Source of the DNA: Lonicera japonica
Lineage: Eukaryota > Streptophyta > Magnoliopsida > Dipsacales > Caprifoliaceae
NCBI GenBank assembly: GCA_021464415.1
Contig: CM038469.1
Span: 3,946,501 to 4,010,500 of the forward strand
DNA: 64,000 nt
Direction: 5' to 3'
Made by a program: the position numbers and the translations under genes. Position 1 is the stretch's first letter. Each line of letters starts with the position of its first letter. This document shows positions 35,024 through 46,888 of this stretch, piece after piece. The notes beneath the pieces are model-generated. The model made no database searches. It had not been told where the DNA came from and saw only the letters and a list, made by a program, of their open reading frames with translations.

Positions 35024-37523
35024 ATGTCAACTCCGGCGAGAAAGAGGTTGATGAGGGATTTTAAGAGGTTGCAGCTGGATCCTCCTGCTGGCATCAGTGG
35101 TGCTCCCTACGACAACAATATAATGCTCTGGAATGCTGTTATATTTGGGTAAGTTGTGAATTGAATATGAGATTTGTTGAATATGAGACTTATTTGGTGC
35201 TACTAACATGAAGGCTTTATTTTTATTTGTTTTAAGTCTAATGATTGCTTTACCCATTTCCATTACAGCCCTGATGACACTGCTTGGGATGGAGGTAAAT
35301 CACTCTCCGGTATCAAAGTATTCTTTTTCTTGTCAAGAGGAAGCTACCCAGTTACTGTGATTTGGGAATTGTCTATTTGTTGTTTCTATACTCAATCTCC
35401 ACATATAATTTAGTGATTTCCCATGGTTCTTTTCATGGGCGGAACTACAGCCGGGCTACCCCGGACTGTAGCCCGGGTCTAATTTTTTCAAAAATTTTTT
35501 TTAGTAATAAGCTTAAATTTTATTTTTAAATATATATGTATATATATGTGTATAGCTCACCTCATTTTTTTTAATGTTATTACTTTACACTTATTAAAAT
35601 TTTATCCATTTATTTACCACTCTCCATTTAAATAATATCAACTAAAATAAATGTTAAATACCCTTTTTTTTCACTTTTCCGAATTCCGATTGTCTTTTTG
35701 TTTGTGTTTATGGCGTACATGGCTAGATATAAAGGACAATTATTATATTTTTTGTATATTTTTGAATATTTCATATCTACACTTTCAACGTATATAAAAA
35801 GTTGATATATTTTGTATGTATTTGAATATATTATATTTGCATTTTGGTTTGTTATATTTTAACGTTGTCATTGTTTAATTCTTAGCCCGGGTCATATATA
35901 ATTCCTGGCTACGCCCCTGGTTCTTTTGATTGTGCTTGCTAACCTTCTTCCTATTACATTTTAAGTGCATTAGAATTGGCTTATGTGCGTTCAAGTTGTC
36001 TAACAATTTTGTGTCTAAGTGGATATTTGGGTCAAATTCTTGAGACAGTGTTCAAGGCTTTAAGCTGATTATTTTGGTAGGATAGTATTAGGTTTGTTAC
36101 CAACTTAAACAGCTAGATTTTTTTTGGAATACCTAATCGTGTCATCAATTACTGCTGTGTTCATTAGGTGATAGCAGTAGTTGTGTACTGACTGAAAATT
36201 ATGCTTATGAGATGATGGACAACAATCACAAACAAGAACATAGAGAAATTTAGTGGTTCAGCCTCATAATCCTATGTCTACCGAGAAGTTCATTAATTTC
36301 AGAGAGTGTTTAACAGAGAGAAAGATGAGAATACTCACTGCAGTCTAGAATCTAGAGAGTTAGATTGTAGTCCCGGTCTTCTATTTTTAGGCCCAAAAGT
36401 GAAACATTGGTAACTTTGTCCATCTTGTTCCATTGCTTTTCTTTATTTTGTTTGATTACATTGTTGTTGTTTTTGCTTTTATTGGTTTGAGGTCCTCTGT
36501 CTGTTATTCTAATAATATAATACAATGAGTTTTGCATTAATGACTATCGTTGTTTTTGCATTAATGACTACTGTTGTTTGCTCCAGGCACATTTAAGTTG
36601 ACACTTCAGTTTTCGGAGGATTATCCAAATAAGCCACCAACAGTGCGATTTATTTCCCGAATGTTCCATCCAAACAGTAAGTGTATTTCAATTGCAGCAT
36701 GTTTCTTTTAGTCATTCGTGTGACCATTCTAAAGGGCGATTTTATATAATAGCTATCACTTTGTCAGTGTACAAACTGTTTATTGTCACTTTAAGTTTGT
36801 TGAACAGCACTATCTTTCTCTGCTGTTTTGCATATTGGTGCAATGTTGTATTTTATTTGGTGAAATTTATTAGGCAGTTTAATTTTGTTCACGATGGTTC
36901 CTCATATTGGTGTTTTCTTGCTGACCAGTTTATGCAGATGGAAGTATTTGCTTGGATATCCTACAAAACCAGTGGAGTCCTATATATGATGTAGCTGCAA
37001 TACTAACATCTATCCAGGTACTGTGTTCTTCTTCACCAAATGTGACCAGTAACTGTGTAATGCCTGGTTTATTTGGATTACTTCAATTAGTTGTATTCTG
37101 AATCGGACTTAAAATCCATGAAGTTATATCTCTAATTAGTAAAAGAAAAAAAAGTAAATAAAAAAAAATAATTAAACAGTATATTAGGATGTTGTTCTCA
37201 TTTAGGGCTTTGAACCTAAACTCAGTATTTGGATTGCTTAAAGTAGTTGTGTTTGATAGGTCATATTGGAGTGTTTATAAATCCTTTCCTCAATATGGCT
37301 CTTGTTTCTGGAAGAGAGTTGTAGTTACTAGTAATTGAACCAATAGTATCACTCATAGCATTAAACCTAACAGGTGTTTGTTTGCTCATTGCAGTCACTG
37401 CTTTGTGACCCAAACCCGAACTCACCAGCAAATTCGGAAGCTGCACGCATGTTTAGTGAGAACAAGCGAGAGTACAACAGGAAAGTGCGTGAGATCGTTG
37501 AGCAGAGCTGGACAACAGACTAA
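35024..37523 (+). CDS. UBC2: Ubiquitin-conjugating enzyme E2, RAD6/UBC2 type
   Basis: An E2 carries ubiquitin as a thioester and passes it to targets through E3 ligases. RAD6-type E2s in plants act in histone H2B monoubiquitination and DNA damage tolerance (family knowledge). Coding exons: 35024-35148, 35269-35294, 36587-36676, 36929-37017, 37395-37523; all introns are GT-AG. The spliced frame is 459 bases, exactly 152 aa, the standard length. It opens [17 protein letters not shown], has the HPN motif at 78-80, active-site Cys88 in [13 protein letters not shown], and ends VEQSWTTD. The whole UBC fold is present and uninterrupted. Introns 2 and 3 are large, and intron 2 holds a TSD-flanked insertion and LTR-like text. 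Orthology to Arabidopsis UBC1/2/3 is clear; which paralogue cannot be said. Confidence 0.96.
35437..35917. mobile_element. TSD-flanked insertion in E2 intron 2
   Basis: 481 bp starting GGGCGGAACTACAGCCGGG and ending GGCTACGCCCC (imperfect inverted ends). The 13 bases TGGTTCTTTTCAT (35424-35436) before it recur as TGGTTCTTTTGAT (35918-35930) after it, with one mismatch. No ORF. The ends resemble a widespread plant repeat beginning GGGGCGGAGCCA. A 13-bp duplication is long for hAT (8) or Mutator (9), so the mechanism is uncertain. Confidence 0.7.
36200..36420. repeat. LTR-like fragment in E2 intron 2
   Basis: The phrases 'gagatgatggacaacaatcac', 'gtggttcagcctcat' and 'cctatgtctac' follow the order seen in many plant Copia LTRs. 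No termini or target duplication are visible, so this is a weak call. Confidence 0.3.
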
Positions 37524-39299
37524 ATTTTTCTGTGGCCGGGGTTTTACAGGGGAGAGAGAGACTGTTGAATTTGAAGCTTCCCCAGGTTACTTCAGTACAT
37601 GGCCTTTTCCTCCTGGTAGGAAGATCTGTAATTCTGTTATTCACTCAAAAGCCCGTCCAAGTATCATTGTTGCAGTAATAATAGGTGATATGTAGAAAAC
37701 TTTGTTATGAACATCATGTTAAACGCTCGCGCATCTATAAAGCTTCCCTGTTATGTTGGTCGCATCTCAAGTTTGTTTGCATAATGATTTTGTACCAAGT
37801 TGGCATGAAAATTGTAAGAAGCTAATTAATGTTGATCGCAAATTTGTTCATTGTACTCGCGTTCCTGGTTATGACACACCTACGGCACTTCCTTTACGCA
37901 GTGCCTGCAGCACGCCTTCTTGTCAAACCAATTTTACATTAAGCTTAGCTTCGCAATTATTTTTTTGCTCCACTGGTAAAAGGACCAATAAGATACACGT
38001 AATAGTTTTCGTTGTTTTCTTTCTAGTGGAGTAGTTTTATTGTTTCAAATATAGAAGTTCTATTAAAATCTGATTTTTATATTGGAATTTATTATGAACG
38101 TTTTATAATAAAATTGAGGACAGAAAATTCCCATGACAATGTATACTAGATGCATAATTTATGAGGAAAGTATCCCAGATGAGTGGCACCATGTGTCTGC
38201 GCTTGACCAATAAAGATAAACATTGCTCTAACAATTTAAGCTTTTGACTCTAAACTAGAAAACGTGTGGGGCAATGATACATCTTTAAAAAGGGTAGTAA
38301 TGTTACAAAAGCAATATTCTCTTTGTCAGAGCATAATACTGTTTTGAGAAGTATTGTATGATTCTAAAGTTGTACATTGCTCAAGCAATAAACATAAGTT
38401 CTTTGACAATAGTACTACCCTTACAGAAATATTTTCATTCTTAACCATACAATTCTTTATCTCTTGTACATTTTCATAAAACGGTGTAGCTAGAAAATTT
38501 GGCTAGTAGAGTTATTCTATATTGTATTACAGTGACTAAATCATTTATCGGAAAAACAAGAAATGAGCAATGCTATTCAGCCTAAAAAACACAATCTAAT
38601 AGCAAATGTAAATGCATTTCTATTACTCATAACTTTCTTTCTCCTATTATATGTGTGATCCAAAAGAATTGTGACACAATTTTGGATATTTTCTGGACTG
38701 ACCTCACTATTAACTATTTTTTCTGAATTTAGGTGGTGTCAATTGTACATATTAACCATTGCTACATAAAATCTACTACATTCAAATGAATATTATGTGG
38801 GGTCAATAGACTCCACAAAACTACGTGTAGCCACGCTCCTGTCTTCAAGATTCAAAAATTATTGGCCCTCATTATATATATATATATATGCACTAATGAT
38901 AGGTACTGTTAAAAGTTTGATTATTGCAAACAATTTCCCAAAAATAGAACCACCACCTATAAGTTTGATGGCTGTAAACATAGTCTAAAAAAAAGCTTTA
39001 CCGTATTTTTCTCTCTGTGTTTCTTTGTTGTTATTAAAGACCCATTTTCAAGCCTAAACTGGCATGTTGCTATTAGTTGGCTCTTCGTTCTAAAACCAAT
39101 TTTGCCAACCCAACTTTATATTCATCCTCAAATATATATATACATTCATAACATATATACTCTGTGTATATATATTGTATGTATATATATTGAGGAAAAA
39201 CACAAGAAGATCCAAATCCCATTCAGACATATCTTGGAAAGTATCAACCGCAGCTCTAATTCTCCAATTCACCCACTGACCCACACTAATACAAAAAAA
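37524..39299. other. 3' UTR of E2 gene and intergenic DNA
   Basis: The first few hundred bases after the stop are probably 3' UTR; no unambiguous poly(A) site was identified. The rest is AT-rich with (TA)n at about 38873-38889. Apparent ORFs at 37378-37695 and 37753-38034 overlap the E2 last exon or its UTR and are not supported as genes. Confidence 0.35.
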
Positions 39300-41251
39300 A
39301 TGACCAATGTATCCCTCTTGCTCTGTTGCACCATTCTTTCTTTTGCAATTGTTGTGAATGGTTCAACATATATTAATGGAGAAGAGGTTGGGTTTTATGA
39401 AATAAAGACAGGAAATTTCTCTGTAAAGTTAACTAACTGGGGTGCATCTCTCGTGTCCGTCGTTGTTCCTGACAGATATGGTATGTTAAAGATAATTGGC
39501 ATCAGTTTTAGCTCTTGCTTTTGGGATTGTTGTGATTGTTTCACAATTCATTTTTTCCTTTATGATTTTTGTGATCTCCTTGTCTTCCCCAGGAAACTTG
39601 GCTGATGTTGTTCTTGGTTACGATTCAGTCGAAGATTACATGGTGAGTTTTCTTTTGGCGTATGTCAAAATCCTCTTATTGATTTCCTGTTCTTTGCTAC
39701 AATAGTGAGATAAAAATGGCTTATTAAAATTATGGTATATGTATGGGAGTTAAATGTTCTAATAATGGTATTCAAGAAAAACATTTTTGTTTGCTGCAGA
39801 ATGATACACAGTACTTTGGTGCTATTGTGGGTCGGGTTGCTAACCGGATTTCAGGAGCCAGTTTCACCTTAAATGGAATCGTTTACCAGCTAGATAACAA
39901 CGAGAAAAACAAAACCCTTCATGGTAAGTATATATGTGATTAAAATCTTGTTATTACATAGTTCATTGTATCTTTTAATCTGTTAGTTAATTTTTGTCCA
40001 TTTTTTTTTTAACAAATGTTGTTATATGAATGCTTATAGGTGGGAAGCATGGATTCAATAAAGTTGTTTGGAAGGTGCAAAATCATGTGAAGGATGGCCC
40101 CTCTCCTAGTATTACCTTCAGCTATTACAGTCCTGATGGTGATCAAGGTGACTATTGAAACTCCACTCTTTCTATTTACAATGATCTTTCTGCAGCCGGA
40201 CCCGATGTTTTTGGGGTCTGATACAAACTTTTGAAAAACAGCCTCTCTTTTTAAAAGAGAAATTGTTATAAATAATCAATTTCTAATCATATCCTTCTTC
40301 TTCGTAGTTCAAGGGAAACCTCCTTTTTAGGAAGGGTTGCAACAAGGGAGATATTCACTAGTCAATTTTTAATCCAATGTATATTATTTTACAGTATATG
40401 TGTTATGAATAATTTGCGCTTTTAGGAAGGGTTGCAACAATGGAGAGTAACTTCAGCATTGCTCTTTCTTGTCTTTCAGAATCATTCTCTCTTTCTCTCT
40501 CTCTTAGCATGATGAGAGAGAAACTGTTAATTGACGAGAAACATACAAATGAGTGCGTTAACACAATTTTTTTTTCTTTCTATCTTATACAGGATTTCCT
40601 GGGGATCTACTTGTCAATGTGACTTATGCTCTCACTGGACCATACAAACTCGAAGTAAACATGGAGGCCAAAGCTCTAAACAAGCCCACTCCAGTGAATC
40701 TAGCCCTTCACGCTTACTGGAACCTCGGTGGTCACAATTCTGGCGGCATCCTCTCCCACAAGGTCAAGATATTTGCTTCCCACCTAACTCCCACAGTCCG
40801 GTCCATCCCCACCGGCCAAATCCTACCGGTCAAGGGCACACCCTACGACTTCCTTCAACCCCACACTATCACAAGCATGATGAACGACACTACATTACAT
40901 GCTCTAATCATCAATCCGCTAAAAGAACTTGTTCCTGACAATGGATACGATGTCAACTATGTGCTTGATGGCGGGGTTGATAAAATGAAGGAAGTGGCTG
41001 TAGTGTGTGATGAAAAGTCAGGGAGGGTGGTGGAGCTGTGTACAAGTGCTCCTGGGATGCAGTTTTATACAGGAAATTATGTGAAGAATGTGAGGGGGAA
41101 AGGTGATTTTGTTTATGGGGACCATGCTGGATTGGCTTTGGAGACTCAGGGGTTCCCTGATGCAGTGCATCATCCTAATTTCCCTTCACAGATTGTTGGT
41201 CCAGGGGAGGTTTATAGGCATAAGATGTTGTATACTTTTTCAACCAATTAG
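39300..41251 (+). CDS. Aldose 1-epimerase (galactose mutarotase), secreted type
   Basis: Catalyses interconversion of alpha and beta anomers of glucose and galactose. Exons 39300-39480, 39593-39642, 39800-39923, 40040-40147 and 40593-41251 splice into 1122 bases, 373 aa, with all introns GT-AG. Residues 1-22 form a hydrophobic signal peptide ending VVNG, so the product is probably secreted or apoplastic. Family landmarks: GNLADVVLGYDS (61-72), FGAIVGRVANRI (83-94), LHGGKHGFNK (117-126), catalytic His194 in LALHAYWNL, and catalytic base Glu338 in LALETQGFPDAVH. The ATG was chosen because it opens the signal peptide; upstream in-frame codons lie in (TA)-rich leader DNA. Exon 5 is more GC-rich than its surroundings. 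The family also includes plant proteins whose physiological substrate is unknown. Confidence 0.95.
40325..40440 (+). repeat. 21-bp direct repeat in epimerase intron 4
   Basis: A perfect 21-bp repeat that starts TTTTAGGAAGGG and ends TTGCAACAA occurs at 40325-40345 and 40420-40440. The 74 bp between are non-coding. It could be a local duplication or the footprint of a small insertion. Confidence 0.8.
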
Positions 41252-41663
41252 GGGCGCACATAGAAGGAGGTTTTGGATTGAAATGTGCAATTTTTTGTAT
41301 TTTATTGAATGGGTTGTGCCACATATTTTTTTTCTTTGATGGGTTTAAATTAAAATTCAGTTTATTCTATGAAACGGATGTTTCACTTGTCAATATTTGT
41401 GGCAAATTAATTTGAGGGGAAGTTTGGGGAAACAAATTGGCATGGAAAATGAATGAAAGTAGTCAATGTTCTAGTGATCAATTATTCGAAAGAACACTTG
41501 TTTTTATATATATATAAAATCACTAGCCTCCTTACAGGGCTAGTGTAGTGCCATAAATAACGAAAAAAGATACATATAGAGGGGATACAATAAGGCCATC
41601 CTCTAGGACCCCCCCCCCCCAAAAAAAAAAAAAAGAAAAAAGAAATGAGCAAAAAATACGAGA
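41252..41663. other. 3' UTR of epimerase gene, then low-complexity DNA
   Basis: The terminator region of the epimerase gene is followed by (TA)n and, at about 41610-41642, a poly-C tract running directly into poly-A. No gene. Confidence 0.35.
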
Positions 41664-41680
41664 TGGACAATTGGACAAGA

Positions 41681-42697
41681 AAGGGGTTAGGATTGCCTAT
41701 ATTCGTGTTATCAAGGACATGTATGAAGGAGCTATGACTAGTGTGAGAACACATAGTGGGTCCACAGAAGATTTTCCTATAACTATAGGACTACACCAAG
41801 GGTCAGCTTTGAGCCCTTATCTGTTTACCTTGGTCTTGGATGTACTCACGGAACACATTCAAGAGCCAGCACCGCGATGTATGCTGTTTGCAGATGATAT
41901 TGTCCTAGTGGGTGAGTCCAGAGAAGAGCTAAATGGGAAGGTGGAAACTTGGAGACAAAATTTAGAAGCGCATGGCTTTCGTTTAAGCAGAAGTAAGACA
42001 GAATACATGGAGTGCAAGTTCAATAAAAGGCGGAGCACTACTAACTTAGAGGTAAAAGTTGGGGATAATGTCATACCACAAGTCACTCGGTTTAAGTATC
42101 TTGGATCCATTATACAAGAAGATGGGGAGATAGAGGGAGATGTAAATCACCGGATTCAAGCAGGATGGTTGAAATGGAGGAAAGCTTCGGGTGTGTTATG
42201 TGATAAAAAGGTACCACTCAAGTTAAAAGGAAAATTCTATCGTACCGCGGTTAGACCAGCAATGTTGTATGGGACTGAGTGTTGGGCGGTCAAAAGCCAA
42301 CACGAGAATAAACTAAGTGTAGCTGAGATGAGAATGTTGAGATGGATGAGTGGCAAGACTAGGAAAGATAAGATCAGGAATGTTACCATCAGAGAGGGAG
42401 TTGGGGTGGCACCTATTACAGAAAAGATGGTTGAATCTCGACTTAGATGGTTTGGGCATGTATGGAGGAGACCTGCAGATGCCATGGTTAGGAGAGTTGA
42501 TCATATGGAGGGAAGCCTAGTTGTTAGAGGCAGAGGAAGACCTAGAAAAACTATAGGTGAAACTATTAAGAAGGATTTAGAGGCGAATGGTTTCACTAGA
42601 GATATGATTCACGACAGACCACTATGGCGTCGTTTGATCCATGTAGCCGACCCCACCTAGTGGGATAAAGGCTTGTTGTTGTTGTTGTTGTTGTTGG
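41681..42697 (+). mobile_element. RTE-clade LINE, 5'-truncated, with target duplication
   Basis: An uninterrupted frame (to the stop at 42658-42660; about 326 codons belong to the element) encodes the C-terminal half of a non-LTR reverse transcriptase. It has GLHQGSALSPYLF, then the catalytic FADD box (41887-41898), GFRLSRSKTEYMEC, KYLGSII, and a C-terminal segment with RWFGHVWRRP and RGRGRPR. The element ends GTGGGATAAAGGC followed by (TTG)n instead of poly(A), typical of plant RTE elements. TGGACAATTGGACAAGA lies immediately before it (41664-41680) and again after the tail (42695-42711), a 15-17 bp duplication; two bases are ambiguous with the tail. The first three codons of the apparent ORF are host sequence. 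The endonuclease and N-terminal RT are missing, so it is a dead-on-arrival insertion, but recent. Confidence 0.95.
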
Positions 42698-42711
42698 ACA
42701 ATTGGACAAGA

Positions 42712-43067
42712 CTGAAAGTCCACCAAGCAATTCAAAACAAAAGGATAAAGCTTAAACAGATGTCTGTAGAACAAAGTGAATATGCAACAAAAAATACTTG
42801 CAGCAAAGACAGAAATATTGCAACAAACAAGCCACATGTAGTCGAACTCACTAAAAGGCATGAAGTCGACTATGGTTCTGTTGCATTGGTAGATTGATCC
42901 ACTAATGCATTCTCTTTTTTCTTCTTGTCCTGCAAATGGACTTGCCATTGATATAGTGGCTAGGAAGAAGAAAAGGAATTAGACTTGGAAAGTGTAGCTA
43001 AAGCCTTAGCTTCCTTAGTTGCTGCCTTCTTCATCTTTTGATGCTTACGGAGAGATGAGGAAGGGCC
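42712..43067. other. Sequence between LINE insertion and ORF1-like pseudogene
   Basis: No recognisable coding. It may be the continuation of the - strand pseudogene that follows, into which the RTE element inserted. Frames here are short and show no domain. Confidence 0.3.
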
Positions 43068-44590
43068 CTATGTTTTCCTTTGAGCTCGGGTTTTAATTGG
43101 AGAAGGGGAGTACTCTGATCTAAGTGATTTAGATGTGGGAATGTGCTTAGAAGAGCTATCATTAACATAGTGGTGTGGAGAGGAGGGAGAGGCAGTTGTA
43201 ACTATAAGGGGAGGAAAGTGTTGGTGAAGAATGTTATCTTGTTCCAATTGAATGCAACATTCATTGTTGTTAATGTCTATAGCAGCAACAAATTCCTCAT
43301 CTGCCCTAGTAGCCCATGATTGTAGAGGTGGCTCCTCTTCCAAACTAATCCAATTTATGCCAGGCCTTGGCATTGCAATGAATTGATCATTGCTTGTAAC
43401 AGAATAATATCCTGTTGAATCATTAAAAGCCATATGATCAGTGTTTTGATCATCAGAAGATTGGTCCCGGGATTCACCATCTCCATCATCATCTATCAAA
43501 TAGTCACTCAAAGGAGAGTATTTGTTAGCTATTATAGTTTTGGTGTATTGAGGATAAGAGCGAGAGGAAAGATATATGTTTTAGGAGGGAGTAGGACAGT
43601 GATGATTGAAAGGAGCTATAGTAGGAGAAACAAACTTGTGAGACTGTTTGTGATGAATATGGGAAGATGTAGGTATATTTGTTGTGTTAAGGACAAAATA
43701 TGGAGTAGAAATGGCTAAAAAAAGTGTTAAGAGGATGGGGAGTTCTGAGAAGAAGAAGGGGCTGAACATTGACAACCACTATGATAGAGGGACTACTGCA
43801 AGATCGTCTTTTCTAGTTGGCATCATTATTGATTTGTACACCTATAGGGGAGCTATCATGAGCTTTGAAGTGCTAAATTCCTTTATGGTTATGTTGCACA
43901 CCAATTGGATCTATTGTTAAATGGACAGTTGGAACAACTGTGGCATTAGGACAAGTGAAGTACCATGTATAGGAGCTGCTTGCTCGCGAATATATTGCTG
44001 AGATTTTTTCTGTTGAGATTTGGCCTTAGCATCAATGGTAATAGGAGTTTTAGTGGCTGCTTTGGCATATTCTTCTTGAACCTTCTTGAGAGCCCTACAT
44101 TCTCCAACAAAATGCCTTATAATGGAGCAATGAGTGCAGAAGTTCGTAGATTCTCGTATGAGACAGGAATTTCAAAGCTAAAACCCTCCCTTTCAATAAG
44201 CTAGCATTCTAGATGGCAGGTTGGATTGTAAATCAACATCTATGTGAACTCTAGCATAAAGATAAAAATTTCTATTGAGAGATGCTGGATCCACTTGAAA
44301 GGGAATGCCAATAGTTTTGCCCACACTAAGCAAAAGTTATTCATCCCAATACTCCCAAGGAACTGAATAAAGTCTGACCCAAACATGAGCAGTGGTTTGT
44401 TTCAGTTTTTTCTTGGATAAAATCCCTGACCCACTTAGACAACTTGAAAGTACCTAGTTTAAAGTTGATTGGGCCAGAAATCCAAGAAGAATTCTAATTT
44501 GTGTAGTAGAAAAATTTAAGCATAAATATCCTTTGCCTATAGGAGAAAGAGACCACTCGAAAGAATACTTAATGGCATGGAAAATGAATG
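43068..44590 (-). pseudogene. LINE ORF1-like pseudogene (DUF4283 + zinc knuckle)
   Basis: Read on the - strand from about 44590, three shifted frames give the plant DUF4283/zf-CCHC pattern. First comes FKLGTFKLSKWVRDF (about 44460-44415), then after a frameshift AHVWVRLYSVPWEYWDE (about 44390-44340). Next are GKTIGIPFQVDPASLNRNF and YARVHIDVDL, then PVSYENLR. The zinc knuckle near 44140 reads CTHCSIIRHFVGEC, with the usual Gly before His replaced. An Asp/Ser-rich tail of 147 codons stays open (43511-43068). This architecture is nucleic-acid binding and is typical of ORF1 in plant L1-type LINEs and of their relics. Several stops and shifts make it non-functional. No adjoining ORF2 was seen. 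Confidence 0.72.
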
Positions 44591-45400
44591 AAAGTAGTCA
44601 ATGACTCGTTGTTAATGGTAGTTTGTTCTATTTATGGCGCATGCATGTCTATGCCGTGATCAATTATTCTAGAGAATACTTTACATATATAAAAAAAGTA
44701 TGTTTCTCATATGGATCAACGACAATTTCCTGTCACTAAAATATTGGAGAGATGTTTTTAGCTACAATAAACGTGGCTAAAGGCCCAATTTGTACAAATC
44801 TGTCCGTATGAGAAATTTTCTATGTATATATATATATATATTTAATTTAACATATATTTGCACAAGAAAGCTTATAGACTGAGATTTTAGAAAGGGATTT
44901 AAAGAGCAAGGGAGTTTTGAAGAAATGGAGAAATTAAGTTTTACTTTGTGAAATAAGGACAAGGAACCCTCAATTCGATTAATATGTATCATCTATATCA
45001 ATATATATACCATATATAAAATCTCAAATAGGTTAAAGTGTTTATTCCTTTTTGTTGGACAAAAATAACCATCTCTTATAAAGATTTCTAATTTTAGTAA
45101 AATTCCTAATATTTATTTGTTTTAAATTAAGATACCCTCTCTTATAAATATTCCTAATCGTATTAAGATTCCTAATATTTGAATCGTTTTAAATTAAAAT
45201 GATGTCCTTACAAATAGATTTAGGTTCTCATCTTAGTAGAATTCTTAAATTATCCAATCATTGATTCTCAACTATCACAATTAGTTTATTAGTTTATGTT
45301 GGTTTATTAGAGTTCCATTATGTTGGTTTAAGTTAAAAAGTTACCTTACTAAACTTTTAATTTATATGGGAGTTACTTGGAAAAAAAAAGTCAAGTGAAA
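44591..45400. other. AT-rich intergenic stretch
   Basis: Contains (TA)n at about 44825-44840 and two diverged copies of a 'ccctctcttataaatattcctaat'-like segment (about 45072-45112 and 45132-45175). No gene. Confidence 0.3.
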
Positions 45401-45404
45401 ATAA

Positions 45405-46850
45405 GGGGAAAAAGTACATATTTTTCCCCTTTATTCTTATACGCAAAACATCAGTCCCCAAAAGTGAAAATTAGTATACAATCAGATTAGTGACAAGGGA
45501 AACATCAAAGAAGTGAACAAAAATGAGATCAAAATTAGGGCTTGTATGCGACTGATTGCGATGAGAACAAGGAAGAAAGCAGATAAGGGTATGCAAATGG
45601 TTTATTATATGTTGTTTATGTGTAAAGCCAAGTTGATTTAGGGCTTACTAAGTTGTTGATTTAGGGTTTATTTTATGTTGTTTAGTTTAGTGTTTAGTCT
45701 TGTACAATTTTTTAGGGTTTTTTTTGTCAATGTAGTTAAATAATGATGTTTTTGTCCATGTTAGTTGGGTTCAAGTTTACAAATTGAATAGAGAACCAAA
45801 CTTTCATGTATATTATATGCATTACATATTAACATATAGGGTTTAAGTGTTGTTTGTTTGTTAGATGTATCCAATATATTCTCTCTGAGTTGTCCCATTT
45901 CTATGTTGTGTGTTGGTTGTAGGAACAAGTAATCAAAATACTTCTCTAATTGGGAAGAAGGACTTTGTTGTTCACTATAGGGTTACATTGATTAATAAGG
46001 GTCAAACTTACTAGTGTAGGAATCATTTTGTATTATTTGGCATAGATGGAGATGAATTTTGTTCAATTGATCTTGTTAAAGATATTGAAAAGGGCTGTGA
46101 GATTAAAGGTTTTAGAATTAGTTTTGAAAATAGCAAGGGCCTAAATAGTTAGTGATGCACAACTCATGAACACATGGGACCAAATAGAGAGTAAAAATGT
46201 TATGTGTCACATTTACTTGTAAGAAAAAATTAGGTGGTCCCCAACCACTTGCTCCCCAAACAAAGAATATTAAGTCACCATCACCCTCAAGGCTTAAAGA
46301 ATCAACCACATCCAATAAAGTTACCTTTGTAGTAAAGCCTAAAAGGTTATCTACACTGCAAAATAAGGGTTTTCAAGCATCCACACAATAAAAAAAGAAG
46401 TAAAAATGATGTGAGTTGTCTTATTATGATCGATGAAGATGAGGACTGAGCCTTAGATAACTTAATTGAGTTTGGTGACCTCCTTAATGAAACGGAGAAC
46501 CAAGAAGCAAACCAGGAAGGTAAAGGACCACACTCAAATAAACCAACAACAAAATTCTAACCAAACTAAGTTTGATTTAGTTTTGAAAACATAGAACCTA
46601 AAGACTGTTATAATTATGGAAAAAGTAGCTAGGATGTGAGTGAAGGTGAGGAGTCCAATGAGGATGAGGGTGAAACTAAGGGTGAGGAGAGTAAGACTGA
46701 GGGTAAAAGTAAAGGCAAAAGAAAAATAAATGAGGTAGAATACAATGCATATGAAGAACTTCACAAGTTGTTTAAAAATGAGGAAAATGAGCAATTCCAA
46801 GAAAAAAAATTGACAAAAAAGCACTTTAGTATGCAATGACCCTCATTGAC
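45405..46850 (+). pseudogene. Probable MULE (MuDR-type) transposase N-terminal remnant
   Basis: A left end with GGGGAAAAAGTACATATTT at about 45406 resembles MULE terminal repeats. From 45961 a frame with stops reads DFVVHYRVTLINKGQ, then LFGIDGDEFCSIDLVKDI, GFRISFENSKGL and DAQLMNTWDQIESKNVM. This fits the N-terminal domain of plant MuDR transposases. It is followed by a Pro/Ser/Lys linker and two acidic stretches (about 46430-46520 and 46636-46760, Glu/Asp/Lys-rich), as expected in that protein. The catalytic DDE and SWIM regions are absent. The similarity is from pattern recognition only. Confidence 0.42.
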
Positions 46851-46888
46851 CTATTAGAAGATTAAGATGAAAACAAACCGTGCTCAGT

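Noticed and set aside
37378..37695. 105-aa + ORF over the end of the E2 gene
   Set aside because: Out of frame with the E2 last exon, which occupies the same DNA and completes a conserved 152-aa protein.
39102..39299. Longer N-terminus for the epimerase from an upstream in-frame codon
   Set aside because: The extension is translated (TA)-rich leader; the ATG at 39300 directly opens a proper signal peptide.
40531..40938. 135-aa + ORF inside the epimerase gene
   Set aside because: Alternative-frame shadow of epimerase exon 5.
42622..42948. - strand ORF with a run of glutamines
   Set aside because: The Gln run is the antisense of the LINE (TTG)n tail; the frame crosses the insertion junction.
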